From Castor canadensis (Eukaryota; Chordata; Mammalia; Rodentia; Castoridae), in NCBI RefSeq assembly GCF_047511655.1, contig NC_133405.1:93967598-94031597 (forward strand): DNA of 64,000 nt, given 5' to 3'. A program made the translations under genes and the position numbers. The notes beneath the pieces are model-generated. The model saw only the letters and a list, made by a program, of their open reading frames with translations, searched no databases and was not told where the DNA came from. Within the stretch, counting starts at the first letter, position 1. Every line of letters begins with the position of its first letter. Below are positions 36,786-48,302 of this stretch, piece after piece.

Positions 36786-37599
36786 CCTTAGGTGAATCCC
36801 ATTTCAGGGAGAATGGAAGAAAGGACAGAAGGGACATGATTGGCTCATATTCACACAACAAGACAGAAACCAAGTTGAGAAAAATTCTGACCTGAGATGC
36901 CAGAGCTGAGAGCCTATTTCTTCCTTCCTCAAACATTCACTGAGCCTCGTGTCATGGCAAATCCTGACTGGCACTGTCGATGACACGTAATGGCCACTTG
37001 TTAGAAATGAAGAGATACGCTGGGTTTGCGCTCTAATTTGCCATTTAATGTTTTGTCCAGCTGTACCCTTACATTCCCCATCCCAGCGCTGTGTGCCCTG
37101 GGGTATCTCCATCTGATGACACTTCTGTCTTTCCTGGTTAACATGAGCTCTTTGATTTCAAGGACAGGCTTGTCCCATCACTCTGAGCCTGGCATGCAAC
37201 AGACTCTCGGGTGACAGCTTATGAATCGATTTCCAGGTAATTGTCCCTCTGATACACACATAACTAACCGTGGGAAATGAAGTTGTGTGATATATTCCTA
37301 GCACAGTGACTGCAATGACAAAAATTCATCACACGTTTGGGTGTCCTGCCTGGGCAGTGCCTCTGTGCTCTGAGACACCCCCCTCCTGATGTGTGGGATC
37401 TGAGAGTGCTGCCTGAATTTTGTATCACTGGACCAGGGTATAAATAAGGGGGGAAGGTAGGAGGTAGCCCAGACCCTTGGAGGAGACTGGCCATGCAATG
37501 AGAGTCCCAAGTGGAGTGGAAGCCAATTGATAATACTTTCCTTCAGTCCTACTCGAGGACAGGCAATTGTTGCACCCTCCCTTTTGGGTAGATGGTCTC

Positions 37600-39145
37600 T
37601 GGAAAGCGACAGCCAACAGTGGAAACAGGAAACATCTTTCTCTGTGCTCTTCTTGCCCCAAGACCCTAGCATGCAGCCATCTGAAACTTTACAGTCTTCC
37701 TTCTCCCATCCTGTACCTCTTCCCATGAGCTTTGTTCCACCACTCCCTCCCAATAAGATGGACTGCCTTCTACAAGCCCATAGGCAGTGGACCCAAACAA
37801 ACATGGAGTCAAGCCTTTGAAACCATAAGCCAGAGACCCTTCCTCTTTTAAGTTGATCTGGGTCAGATGCTTGTTACAGCATGGAAAGCTGACCACCAGA
37901 TGACAGGTGGAACAGCTTTTTTTTTTTTAACCAGGGTACTCTGAGCCTCCGAGATGATAGCTTGCTTAGAGTTAGAAAGATGCTTAATAATGGCGGGAAA
38001 GGATAACAATTCTCTCTAGACTCCCAGGCAAATGCTCCTGCTAATCATTTTCTCTGAAGACTGATTTCAACCTGTCAACCTACAGTCACTGTGGGGAAAT
38101 TAGAGAACTGATGTGAGTCTTCTCTCCCAGACCATGCTGCTCTTCACTCAGATAATTCAAGTCAATTCACAAATATATTCAATGCTCTTAAATCACTAAC
38201 ATCCTTTGGGGGTGGGTGGGTGTGAGGCATCTACCGGATGCTACTTCTGGCCCTGGGAGAGCTGACCCTAATCCTGAGGTTTACAGGGGAGTTCATGAGT
38301 GTCCCTGAGACACTATTATAGCAGTAAACATTTCACTGATAAATAGTAATATTGTTGGGATTGGAAAGGAAGGGCCAAATGCTCTGGAAATAGCAGCTTT
38401 CCTGGGCATTGTGGCCTTGGAGTCTGTTTCTATCTAAGGGAGGGAAAATTCTCCTGGGCTGTGAGCTCCTTGAGTACACAAATTGTACTCTGTATTTCTC
38501 ACAGCACAACCTTGCACAATATATAGTGAAAGGATTGATTGATCTGTATTTGTTGGCTGCATGGTCCTGTTCATGAACTGCTTAGTAGGGATGATCAGGT
38601 GAACTGGGTTATAACTTTAGAGAACTTTAGAATACTAAAGTGGTCCTTTTTTTCTGCGGTATCCTGCTGATTTTAAAGCGGGGACTGGGAGAGCTGTGTG
38701 GAGGGTAAAGGTTGACATTAAGACCTTTTACTTTATCTGATTTGAAATGTTAGGATTGTTATTTCAAATTTTTGTTTTTTGAGTGATATAACTAAAGCTC
38801 AGAAAGTTTAGTATTGTACCTCTGTCACAAAGGGTGCAAATACTTGATTTGAGATCTACCTCAGCCTTAATCCCTTGCTTATGCTTCCTCTCCCCTAGTC
38901 TCCACTTTACTCTCAGAGATTAGATTCTGAAAGTCCCTGGAGAATTCTTGCCAGAGATATGGCATCACTGTAAATCCCCACCTGCACTTCGATTAACCTT
39001 TTTTTTTTTTTTTCTGTAGACAAGGGGCTTAAAGCCAGGTAAAGCCTAAGGCTCCATTGTAGGATCTTTCTGCAAAATCTGTCGCTGTGGGTGTCTCCAG
39101 TAGAATGTGTTTCAGGAAGAGGTTTGTCTGCTGGGGCAGGACAGC
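37600..39145. other. Non-coding part of the USP51 loop
   Basis: No gene recognised. There are poly-T runs at 37,918 and 39,001 and a 33-base stretch at 37,692 that resembles 48,254 in direct orientation. Confidence 0.4.
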
Positions 39146-39149
39146 GGGT

Positions 39150-39580
39150 GTCACTCATCACTGCTGGAGGGCAGAATCCGGGGCTGGGGGCCGCACGTGG
39201 AGAGGGGAGGGGCCACGGGCGGCCCCCTCGTGACCAGCCCCGAGGAGAGGTCACAAGAGAAGACTGACGTTCCATTATCACGCGCCTGGGGCCCAAGGTA
39301 ACCAAGGCATTTATATATAAACACTGGGGCTGGGGGCGTTACGGGGGACCGTTGGAGACGGGAGCCCATACTTTGGGGTCGCGCACTTGGACGGTGGTAG
39401 CCATGGGCCGACGATGCTTGGAAGGAGTGAGCAAGGAGAAATCCTAGGAAATGAGGGGTCAGAAGAGAGAAAAAAGGTGTCAGAGCACAAGAGCGAAAGA
39501 TCGTGAGAGGGCGCTAGAGCGTGGCGTAAGCTTGGCGGTAGGGGCACAAGATGGACCACACCGGGCCCAGAAGCATAGGT
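39150..39580 (+). promoter_or_regulatory. Candidate USP51 promoter and non-coding first exon
   Basis: A CpG-rich block upstream of USP51 contains an E-box CACGTG at 39,194-39,199 and a TATA-like TATATAA near 39,314. About 260 bases further it has a strong splice donor, ATAG|GTAAGA, with its GT at 39,579-39,580. With an acceptor at about 40,787 this gives a non-coding exon and an intron of about 1.2 kb, within which the L1 at 39,781 would sit. This is inference from signals only; a splice site at 39,297 (AAG|GTAACC) is an alternative. Confidence 0.35.
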
Positions 39581-39780
39581 AAGATAGGACACTTCCTTCC
39601 CCCGAGTCCATTTTCCAAAGGTAACCTCCTGTCAGCCATATTTAAGATAAAACGTTGATCCAAGTATTTTTAAGATAAGGAGGAAAGAACGTCAGAGAAA
39701 GCTGTACCAATGCGACGCTGCGCAGGGCACAGAAAGGGCAGTCAGAGAGAGGGTGTCACCTTTAAAAAAGAAGTTTCCAT

Positions 39781-40483
39781 TGCGGCACTATTCACAATAG
39801 CCAAGTTATGGAAACAGCTAAGATGCCCCACCACTGACGAATGGATTAAGAAAATGTGGTATCTATACACAATGGAATTTTATGCAGCCATGAAGAAGAA
39901 CGAAATGTTATGGAATTGGAGAACATCATTCTGAGTGAGGTTAGCCTGGCCCAAAAGACCTAAAATCGTATGTTCTCCCTCATATGTGGACATTAGATCA
40001 AGGGCAAACAACAATGGGATTGGACTTTGAGCACATGATAAAAGCCAGAGCACACAAGGGAGGGGTGAGGATAGGTAAGACACCTAAAAAACTAGCTAGC
40101 ATTTGTTGCCCTTAACGCAGAGAAACTAAAGCAGATACCTTAAAAGCAACTGGGGCCAATAGGAAAAGGGGACCAGGAACTAGAGAAAAGGTTAGATCAA
40201 AAAGAATTAACCTAGAAGGTAACACACACGCACAGGAAATCAATGTGAGTCAACTCCCTGTATAGCTGTCCTTATCTCAACCAGCAAAAACCCTTGTTCC
40301 TTCCTATTATTGCTTATACTCTCTCTTCAACAAAATTAGAAATAAGGGCAAAATAGTTTCTGCTGGGTATTGAGGGGGTGGGGGGGAGAGGGAGGGGGCG
40401 GAGTGGGTGGTAAGGGAGGGGGTGGGGGCACGGGGGAGAAATGACCCAAGCCTTGTATGCACATATGAATAATAAAAGAAAAA
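39781..40483 (+). mobile_element. 5'-truncated L1 3' end with 17-bp target-site duplication, next to USP51
   Basis: Runs from the ORF2 C-terminal region ('cactattcacaatagccaag') through the G-rich 3' UTR (40,371-40,438) to an A-tail. It is flanked by perfect copies of AAAAAAGAAGTTTCCAT at 39,764-39,780 and 40,484-40,500. A deletion removes a few bases at about 39,910 relative to the sister copy at 14.7 kb. Same strand as USP51 and about 350 bases upstream of its start codon. Confidence 0.97.
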
Positions 40484-40559
40484 AAAAAAGAAGTTTCCAT
40501 CCTTTCCACCCTAAAGCTCTTGTTTCCCCCTCCCACTCCCCATCTTTCCTCCTTCTCCT

Positions 40560-40836
40560 TTCCGCTCCCCCTCCCCCCGTACCCGCATGATGTGATCGCC
40601 TTTAAACCAGGTAACCTCGGTCGGCACACCAGCTCCGGGAGCCTCTGAGTTGAGGGGGTGGAGCCCGCAGCCGCCGCTGGCTGAGCTCAAGGGCCAGTGG
40701 GAGGGGTCCCGAGGGTGCTAACGGCGCGCCGCGGCCATGACGCCTGGCACATCATTCACAGAAGTTCCTGTCTCCTTCCATCTACAGGCGCAGGTCGCCT
40801 TCTGACGCATTTCTTCCCAGGCCGGGGAGTGGGCTG
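40560..40836 (+). promoter_or_regulatory. GC-rich 5' flank of USP51 with splice-acceptor-like sites
   Basis: High CpG density with 'ggcgcgccgcggcc' at about 40,722-40,736. Pyrimidine-rich stretches end in CAG at 40,785-40,787 ('ccttccatctacag') and in CCCAG near 40,818-40,820. Either could be the acceptor of the CDS exon; alternatively this block is a proximal CpG promoter. No TATA box is seen within it. Confidence 0.4.
40737..40805 (+). CDS. Possible 22-codon upstream ORF of USP51
   Basis: An ATG in a favourable context (GCGGCCATGA; a purine is absent at -3 but the site is GC-rich) opens a 22-residue frame ending 31 bases before the USP51 start. It would be translated only if transcription starts upstream and the 40,787 acceptor is not used. 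Its role, if any, would be to reduce initiation at USP51. Confidence 0.25.
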   Translation: MTPGTSFTEVPVSFHLQAQVAF

Positions 40837-42951
40837 ATGGCCCAGATTGGAGACGCTTCCCCGTCCTCCGGCTCGGTAGCCCGTAGGAGTTCGGGCAGCG
40901 GAGGAGGAGCCTCTGCGGAGCAGGCAGCAGAGAAGGCGGGGACAATGGAGGAGGAGGAGATGGGGGCGGCGAAGGCATACGCGGTCCAGGAAGCTGAGAT
41001 GAAGCTGGAGTCAGGGCAGGAGCCGAACCCCGTGCCTGAGAAGAACTTGATGTGGAGCGGCAGTGGCGACGCTGAGAAGGTGTTCCCACCAACCCCCTCT
41101 AGCTGTCACAGCAGCAGCTCATCTGCTTGCCCGCGTCGCAAGCCCCGCCCTCGGCCCCAGTCCCGGTCCCGCTCCCTTGGCCGGCCCGGGCTCTTGGCCC
41201 CACCCCCACCTGCCATCCGGCCCCAGTCTCTCCCACTGCCGCAGCCACCTCCGCCCCCATCGCGTTCCCCCGCCTGGCGCAAGTCCAGGCGTAGATCCAT
41301 ACCTGGGGCCAGGCCCCAAACACGGAGAGGCTGCTCTGGTAACCCAGAGGGCTCTGGCTATCGAGGCCAGGTTAAATTTGATCCGGGTTCCACAGGCTGC
41401 TTTCATGTGCAGAAATTTAAAGTAGCCAAAAATTGGCAGAAGAACCTGCGGATGATCTACCAACGTTTTGTTTGGAGTGGGACCCTGGAGACTAGGAAAC
41501 GTAGGGTAAAGCCATGTATCTGTCATGTATGTAGCACCCATATGAACAGACTCCACTCTTGTATGTCTTGTGGCTTTTTTGGCTGCTTTACTAAGAAACA
41601 TATTCATAAACATGCAGAAACAAAACGGCACAACTTAGCAGTAGACGTCTATTGTGGAGTTATATATTGCTTTATGTGTAAAGATTATGTATATGACAAA
41701 GATATAGAACAGATTGCCAAAGAAACAAAAGAGAAAATTTTGAAAGTATTAACTTCCACCTCAACAGAATTTTCTCATGAACAATTTATGACATTGGGTG
41801 TTGAAGAGAAACAATCACCCTGTGAGTCAAACGATCTGGAACCAAAATTGGTGAAACCCAAGAAAAAGAGGAGAAAGGAGTCAGTGTATACTGTAGGCCT
41901 CAGAGGGCTAATCAACCTTGGGAACACCTGCTTTATGAATTGCATTGTCCAGGCACTTACTCATACTCCTCTACTAAAAGATTTCTTCCTCTCTGATAAA
42001 CACAAGTGTGTAATGACAAGTCCAAATTTATGTCTAGTCTGTGAAATGACTTCTCTTTTTCATGCTATGTACTCTGAGAGCCGAACTCCTCATATTCCCT
42101 GTAAGTTATTGCACCTGATAGGCATTCATGCAGAACATTTAGCTGGGTACAGGCAGCAGGATGCCCATGAATTTCTTTTTGCGATATTAGATGTGCTACA
42201 TAGACAGAGCAAATATGATAGTGTTGAACAGGAGGCCAGTAACCTCAACTGCTGTAATTGCATCATAGACCAAATCTTTACAGGTGGCTTGCAATCCGAT
42301 GTCACCTGTCAAGCCTGCCACAGTGTCTCTACCACCATAGACCCATGCTGGGATATCAGCCTGGACTTGCCTAGCTCTTGTGCTACACTTGGTTCCCAGA
42401 GCCCAGAGAAGGCTGACAGCACAGTGAGCAGGGATGACCACATACAAGGAAGCCCCTCACTTACGGATTGCCTGCAGTGGTTTACGAGGCCAGAGCACCT
42501 AGGAAGCAGTGCCAAAATCAAATGTAGTAGTTGCCAAAGCTACCAGGAATCTACCAAACAGCTTACAATGAAGATATTGCCTGTGGTGGCCTGCTTTCAT
42601 CTAAAGCGGTTTGAACTTGTAGGCAAACAGAGGCGAAAGATTAATACTTTTGTCTCTTTTCCCTTGGAACTAGACATGACTCCGTTTTTGGCCTCTACTA
42701 AAGAGAGCATGATGAGAGAAGGCCATCCACCAACAGATTGTGTTCCCAATGAGAGTAAGTATTCCTTGTTTGCAGTGATTAACCACCATGGAACTTTGGA
42801 AAGTGGTCACTATACCAGCTTTGTCCGTCAACAAAAGGACCAGTGGTTCAATTGTGATGATGCCGTCATCACCAAGGCTACCATTGAAGACTTACTCTAT
42901 AGTGAAGTGTATTTACTGTTTTACCACAAGCAAGGTCTAGAGAAAGACTAG
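40837..42951 (+). CDS. USP51: Ubiquitin carboxyl-terminal hydrolase 51 (intact, single coding exon)
   Basis: A nuclear deubiquitinase of the USP22/USP27X/USP51 group. Family knowledge: it removes ubiquitin from histone H2B and from H2A Lys13/15, and uses ATXN7L3 and ENY2 as activating partners. The 704-residue length is close to the 711 I recall for the human protein. Residues 1-190 are low-complexity: Ser/Gly/Glu-rich, then Arg/Pro-rich with PPPP runs. The ZnF-UBP domain spans about 190-290, with Cys227, Cys229, Cys232, Cys242, Cys245, Cys250, His255-259, Cys278 and Cys281. A basic KPKKKRRK stretch at about 339-346 could be a nuclear signal. The USP catalytic core runs from about 354 to 697: Cys box LGNTCFMNC with Cys365, two CxxC zinc pairs (Cys491/494, Cys563/566), His658 in SGHYTSF, and Asp674/675. 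No residue needed for catalysis is missing. The start was chosen because MAQ matches the family; it has G at +4 but C at -3. It descends from a USP22-like retrocopy, hence no coding introns. Confidence 0.97.
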   Translation: MAQIGDASPSSGSVARRSSGSGGGASAEQAAEKAGTMEEEEMGAAKAYAVQEAEMKLESGQEPNPVPEKNLMWSGSGDAEKVFPPTPSSCHSSSSSACPRRKPRPRPQSRSRSLGRPGLLAPPPPAIRPQSLPLPQPPPPPSRSPAWRKSRRRSIPGARPQTRRGCSGNPEGSGYRGQVKFDPGSTGCFHVQKFKVAKNWQKNLRMIYQRFVWSGTLETRKRRVKPCICHVCSTHMNRLHSCMSCGFFGCFTKKHIHKHAETKRHNLAVDVYCGVIYCFMCKDYVYDKDIEQIAKETKEKILKVLTSTSTEFSHEQFMTLGVEEKQSPCESNDLEPKLVKPKKKRRKESVYTVGLRGLINLGNTCFMNCIVQALTHTPLLKDFFLSDKHKCVMTSPNLCLVCEMTSLFHAMYSESRTPHIPCKLLHLIGIHAEHLAGYRQQDAHEFLFAILDVLHRQSKYDSVEQEASNLNCCNCIIDQIFTGGLQSDVTCQACHSVSTTIDPCWDISLDLPSSCATLGSQSPEKADSTVSRDDHIQGSPSLTDCLQWFTRPEHLGSSAKIKCSSCQSYQESTKQLTMKILPVVACFHLKRFELVGKQRRKINTFVSFPLELDMTPFLASTKESMMREGHPPTDCVPNESKYSLFAVINHHGTLESGHYTSFVRQQKDQWFNCDDAVITKATIEDLLYSEVYLLFYHKQGLEKD

Positions 42952-42982
42952 TCTTACCAGAACATTCACCAGAAAAGAGTAA

Positions 42983-42988
42983 AATAAA
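42983..42988 (+). terminator. Candidate USP51 poly(A) signal
   Basis: AATAAA lies 32 bases after the stop codon. This close signal would give a very short 3' UTR. The A-rich 0.7 kb that follows may instead be part of a longer 3' UTR, with later signals such as the AATAAA near 43,590. Confidence 0.4.
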
Positions 42989-43690
42989 TGATTAGGTAAA
43001 GATTCTGAAGTGACACACAAATCCACCTGAAATGGACAATGACAAAATTATTAATGATGTTTAAAAACAGAATATTTAGAGATTCTTAAAATTTTAAGAA
43101 ATGTAAAATGAATTAAAACAGTTGAAATGTAAGTTTACAAAAAGGTTAGTGAAAGAAACACTTTAAAATGTTGGAGAAAAAGGAAAATCACTTAAACATT
43201 CCAATGTTTAAAATGAAAAGTAATATAGATTTAAAACATTTAAAGCATAAAATCAAAGGCTTACAAAGATATGCCTATAGTGATTAAGTATATATTGTCA
43301 CAATATGAAGAATGGACTGAAAACTCGAGTCAACTTCAGAAAAATGTCTTAAAAGAAGAAAGATTAGAACCATTGAAGACAAAAAATTTTGTTTTAAAGT
43401 GTTCAAAAAGAAAAACTAGAGAAAATAGAATTTTAAAGTATGAAAAAAACCTTATATAAGTTCAACTTGAGAGGTTTAAATGAAAACTTCAAAATTTAAG
43501 GATGATATTTTAAGGGTAACATAAAAATAAGCTTAAAAAGAAGAACATTCTCATATAAAATGACAATTGAAAGACATCAAATATTCAAATAAAAAAGTAG
43601 TTAAATGTTTTGAAGTTTTATTTTTTTAATTAAGCATATTACAATATAAACGGGTATAAAAGAAGTAAATGGAGGAGATAGGAATAATAA
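42989..43690 (+). other. A-rich region downstream of USP51 (probable 3' UTR)
   Basis: Strongly A-rich plus strand with many 'ttaaaa' and 'aaaat' words and a few short frames, the longest 62 codons at 43,271-43,459. No domain is seen. Its position suggests the distal USP51 3' UTR. Confidence 0.35.
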
Positions 43691-45230
43691 GACGAAGGGT
43701 TTGTGATGACATATATTATTTGAGGTTTTTTGTTAATACATAAATACAATTTGGAAAAAACAGACTGTTTAACCCTTATCTCACCATCCAATTGTGAGAT
43801 GGCTGCAAAGCCTGAACACTAGCCCACCTTTCCATGTTCCTTCTGATTATCTGAAGGAAAAAGAGCTACTTAGGCAGAATCAACTTTTATATGAGAAAGT
43901 TAAACATTAGAGACTTTCCCATTTAGATCTGCATTTTTTCATAAAAATTCTTAGCTTCTAAAAGGGGGCTTTTGATAATTTGGAGGCTTAAGAGAAATCA
44001 GATCATTACTGTGAAGCTCTGGTTTTGGTATTTGTGCCCCATGGTCTGATAGAAGAAGTGGCAGGAACCCATGTCTGAGGACCTCCCACCCTCTCTGCTT
44101 TCAGTCTTTCCCCTCATGGGGAAACACTTTAATTTCCACACTAGAAGTATGGGTTTGGGCTTAGCAGTCCTGCTCATTCCTTATTCCCTCTTTATTTCCT
44201 TATCCCCTTTACTCATGCCTCATTCCCTGAACCCCACACTTTCCTAGCCTTACCTATGTCTCTGAGCCCCAGCCTGCAAGGCTCCTTCCTTAACTATTCA
44301 CCTAGTGGCTTTTACTCCCCCAAGACCCAACTCTCAGATGACTTCTTGGGAGCCTTTCTGGGATACACTAGGCTGGTATAAATTAGGTAATTGTTCCTCC
44401 CTCCCCATCTTTATCCCTCTTATTGTGCCTCCAAAGTACTTTGTTGATACCTCAGTGATAGTACTTATTCTACTGTAATGAAATCTACTGTAGCTTTGTG
44501 ATTGCCTGCCTCTCTGCACCAGACATTCTGAGAATGGAGGGTCAAGCCTTACTCATTTTTGTGTTTTGTGTTTTGTGTTTTGTGTTTGTTGAATGTGAGG
44601 ATGAGTTCTGTTATTTGCTCTATTCACCCTGTCAGTAATGCATTTTCACCCTTCTGTTCATCCATCAAGCTCTCATTAAGTGCCCAGTGCTATAATACAA
44701 TGTGATTAGTGATTCTTTCCCTAAGAAATGCAGCTTAGCTACAGGGAATGGCTTAAGAAAGGATGTGCTTAATGAGAGAAGAGAGGGAGGCTTAAATACA
44801 GTTTAGGCAAAAGAGCACAGCCACGGAGATTGGGAGAATGGGAAACTGAGAGAATGGAGTGTGGGGAACAGCAGCCAAGGTGAAATTGAGCTCTCTGCTA
44901 TCTATGGCAATGCTGCCCCTCATCACAGTGTTCCTCAACAACCCCACAGTATCTCTGCATTACAAATGTGCTACACCTATATAGGATATATCATATGAGT
45001 TTACTTTTCCCATGAGATATAGTGTACCCACCACTCCACAGTGGTTACATATCACACTGCACATCATGCACATCATGACTCTGCTACAGAAGAATGATGT
45101 CTTGTAATTTTGTCAGAGAGCTGTAATTTCTCTGCTTAGCACTCTTGTTCTTCCACTAGTCTTTGGTGGTGCAGGTTGGGCTATGGATTACTTTGCTCTG
45201 CCTCTCCCCTACTACACAGGATGGGCATAT
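43691..45230. other. Non-coding part of the USP51 loop
   Basis: A diverged L2/MIR-like antisense stretch may lie at 44,640-44,880 ('tcatccatcaagctctc...gtgcccagtgc'). A pentanucleotide repeat lies at 44,557-44,590. No gene was seen. Confidence 0.35.
44557..44590. repeat. (TGTTT)n short tandem repeat
   Basis: Six or so imperfect 'tgttt/tgtgtttt' units. Confidence 0.85.
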
Positions 45231-45234
45231 CAGT

Positions 45235-45475
45235 CAGAATAGGCCAGATTAGTTTTCACTCTCCCCATACCGCTCTCCCATAAGCAAAGCTGCTTGCCTC
45301 ATGGGGACCAGGAAGCAAAAGAGGTGGGGCAGGGTCCCAATACCCCCAGTGACATAAATTTACTCAACCTCCTAAAGGTTTCACCACCTCCAATAGTGCC
45401 ATAGACTAGCAACCAAGTCTTTAACACATGTGCCTTTGGGGAATATTGAAGTTAAACCCATAACAAGCTGTTAGC
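45235..45475 (-). mobile_element. MaLR-like LTR fragment, antisense
   Basis: Read on the minus strand, the order of motifs ('ttcaatattccccaaaggc', 'ttgggaccctgccccacctc' and the GGT-GAAACC region) resembles mammalian MaLR LTRs. Confidence 0.45.
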
Positions 45476-45551
45476 AGTTATAACCTCAAACTCATGGCAA
45501 CTTAGCAAGAATCTTAAAGCATTTTCCAACTTGCAAATATTTGTCTCCTGT

Positions 45552-45955
45552 CTTAGTCACTTTGTGCTGTTATAACAAAATACCTGAAACTGGGTAATTT
45601 ATAAGGAACAAAAATTTATTTCTCATAGTTCTAAAGGTTGGCAAGTCCAAGATCAAGGTGCCATCAGGGTTAGTCTCTGTTGAGGGCTGCTGCCTTTTTG
45701 CAAGATGGCAGCTTGGACACTGCTTCCTCCAGAGGGGAGAACATTGTGCTCTCAATTGGTAGGAGAAAGAGAAAGGCAAAGGGAGACCTAGTCAGACCCC
45801 TTCAACCCTTTTATAAGAACACTAATCCATGCATGATGGCTGAGTGCTCTTGACTAATCACCTCCAAAGGGCAATACTTCTTAATTCTGTTGCACTGGGG
45901 ATTAAGTTTCAACATGTGAATTTTGGGGAGTCGTATTCAGACCGTGTCATTCCCC
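45552..45955 (-). mobile_element. MaLR (MST/MLT1-like) LTR, antisense
   Basis: Plus-strand text 'cttagtcactttgtgctg', 'gaaactgggtaatttataag', 'cttttataagaacactaatcc' and 'aagtttcaacatgtgaatt' is the reverse complement of a MaLR LTR. Nearly full length. Confidence 0.65.
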
Positions 45956-45959
45956 AAGT

Positions 45960-48302
45960 CTACAAAGTGTATTATGAGGTGACTAGAAAGGCCACTGCCA
46001 ATCTCATGGTTCTGTTATGACCCATCAGCAGGAACGGAAGGCTTGCTGGTTTAAGGTGAGACTCTTCAATTTCTATGGACCCAGATAAGCTCTGCTTATA
46101 AATGCATTGAGAAGTAGCCTCAAGACATGGAATATCCCCCTCAAATTGTGGTGACTTTTGAACATGAGCTTGTCTTCCTGTGGAGTTTTCAAGAAAGTTT
46201 AGTAAAAAATGAATGAATGACAAAATGGAACTCCAGTATCTTGGGACCTGAATCTATGTACATGTTGTGAACTTGGACCTGGGGTTTAAACATCATGTAT
46301 CAGGAGGTGAAGGAGCACAAATCCAAAGTTGCAGCGAGGTGAGGAGAAGCAGAAATGGAGTCAATAATAGGTGTCCAAGAGGACTTTGGGGGAATGTGGG
46401 AAACAAGTGTTAGAGAAGAAATAGCCTGTTTTCCGTGGTTGGTAAGTGGGTAGCAAAAGGGAATGCGAAGGTCCTTGGTCACCTGAGAGGCAGTTCCTCT
46501 TACCTTTCTGGCTTACTACCATCCTTTGGGATTACTCTAGTGGGTTTTCCTCTATTAGCAGAAGTTTTGGGAAGGATAAGGACATCCCAGTAGCCCTGGA
46601 AGTCACAATTGTACCACCTCTACTGAAATTACCCAGTCACCATCAACATGTACCATCCTGCTTCACTCAGAATTGCCCTAATGATTTAGACCCACATTTT
46701 AATGGTAGAGCCCAGAGAGATTACAACAGGGAGAGGGAGTGAGGAGACAAGATTCCACATTAGCTACAAGTTTGCCCACAGAGGTGTTCCTGTTCTGGAC
46801 AACTTCCACTGATCCTGCCTCCCAGCTCCACCTCCTTCATAGATAACCCCACTGATATATCCTCCAGGCAGTCTTTTCAGATCCCACACATTAGCAGGTA
46901 GAGGCTCTGAGAACAGACAGGCATTGTGTAGGCAGGACCCCAGAATATGAGGAGGGTCCAGACAGTTCCCTCAAATTGGACCACATACCCAGATCCTTCC
47001 CTCTCCTAATCTTTGTCCCTCAGTCAGCAGATGGAAGTTTGCATAAAGGCCACCCACAAAGAAGGAAGGTGTCCGGTGGAAGAGGTGCCAAACACCTCCA
47101 AATCTCAGTCAAGTAGGAGTAATTGAAGGGAAAGTACTTTAGAATATTAAACTGAACTATGAAGGAAAATGTGTTTATTTTCTCCCCTAGGTAAGGGCAT
47201 TTGCTCAGTCACAGCTAAGAAAAGTGTTTCTCATTTTTGTATTAGCAATCCTAGAAGGAAATGCTGGCTAGGCCATTTGCTATCTGTGCAAACTGGGCTT
47301 AGATCCTAGCTTCTCCTGAGCCTGCCTTACATCTTTTTATGCAGACAGGCAGTCAAGAAGCTGTTTATAAGTACTTATATCTTCTGACCTTCCATTTTTT
47401 TCATGTGTAAAGTCAAACTCCAGAGAATTTGAGTTTCACAGATTCATTTATTCAGCGGATAGGTAAAGAGCACCTCTTACAGGGCCAGGGATTAGGAATA
47501 CAAAACCAAACTGGGCACAAAGCAAATGAGTCAGAGTCCTTGACTGAGGGCTGTATCAGGAAACCCACAGGAATATGACATGAAGATTATTAATGTAAGC
47601 TAATAAATGCACAAGAATCACTTGTAATCCACAATTTGACACTTGAACAGTGGGATTGCTATAGTGCTTCAAAAAGTTTTGGAAAACAGTTGTTAGTGAA
47701 CTAATTAAAAAGCCTTCAATTGGCCTAGATTCTATCACTGCTAAACAAATTACCTTTTCAGCAGTAATGGTTATATAAGAAAACCTCAGACTGGCACAAT
47801 GCATTGATTTTGCAAAAATTGGAATGATTGGGTCTGGGTAGTTTAGGGTTTTTTGGAATTCACTGGTTCCACACGTCAGCCTACCTCTGAATCTTCTGTT
47901 TGACTTAATAAAACAGATAAGAAAACCGCAATCAAGAGTTTCTGATTTAGTGCTAACAATTTACCAGGTGACGCTGAAGTTCTTGGAATAGGAATTGAGC
48001 ATTGAGAGCAACTGCTGTGGATTAATGTATAAATAAACCCAGGTCAAGGTGATCTACCCATTCATCGCAGGAGCAGTTTCTGATGAAGCTGATCATCCAC
48101 CTGGTTTCTCTAAAAGGCTTCTATCTGCCGCAGGAGGTGGAATAACTTGGTTGTGGGCTAATATAGGAAAGAGCAGAATCAGGAAAATGTTTGCCACTTT
48201 ACACTTGAAGTCACAAGAATTTTAAATTAACATTCCCCTCCCAAACACCCACACAGTCTTCCTTCTCCCAATCTGGGCCTCTTCCCTTAATGACCTCACT
48301 AA
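45960..48302. other. Non-coding part of the USP51 loop
   Basis: An antisense L2/MIR-like fragment probably lies at 47,440-47,560 ('ttcatttattcagcgga', 'agagcacctcttacaggg'). Otherwise no repeat or gene was recognised. Confidence 0.35.

Larger units (their letters stand above)
32048..37598 (+). repeat. Duplicon copy A (forward)
   Basis: This segment is repeated inverted as copy B and forward as copy C. From about 32,790 to 33,930 it pairs with 54,981-53,845 (inverted) and with about 60,889-62,020 (direct). From about 33,955 to 37,598 it pairs with 51,125-48,303 (inverted). 32,048-32,790 pairs only with 60,152-60,888. Identity to B and C is roughly 85-90% by eye, except for the first 0.6 kb. 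Relative to B it lacks a 2.7 kb block at about 33,930 and a SINE, and has two extra L1 3' ends. It carries no gene of its own. Confidence 0.9.

Noticed and set aside
40718..41631. Long antisense frames opposite USP51
   Set aside because: They are shadow frames created by GC-rich, proline-rich codons of USP51.
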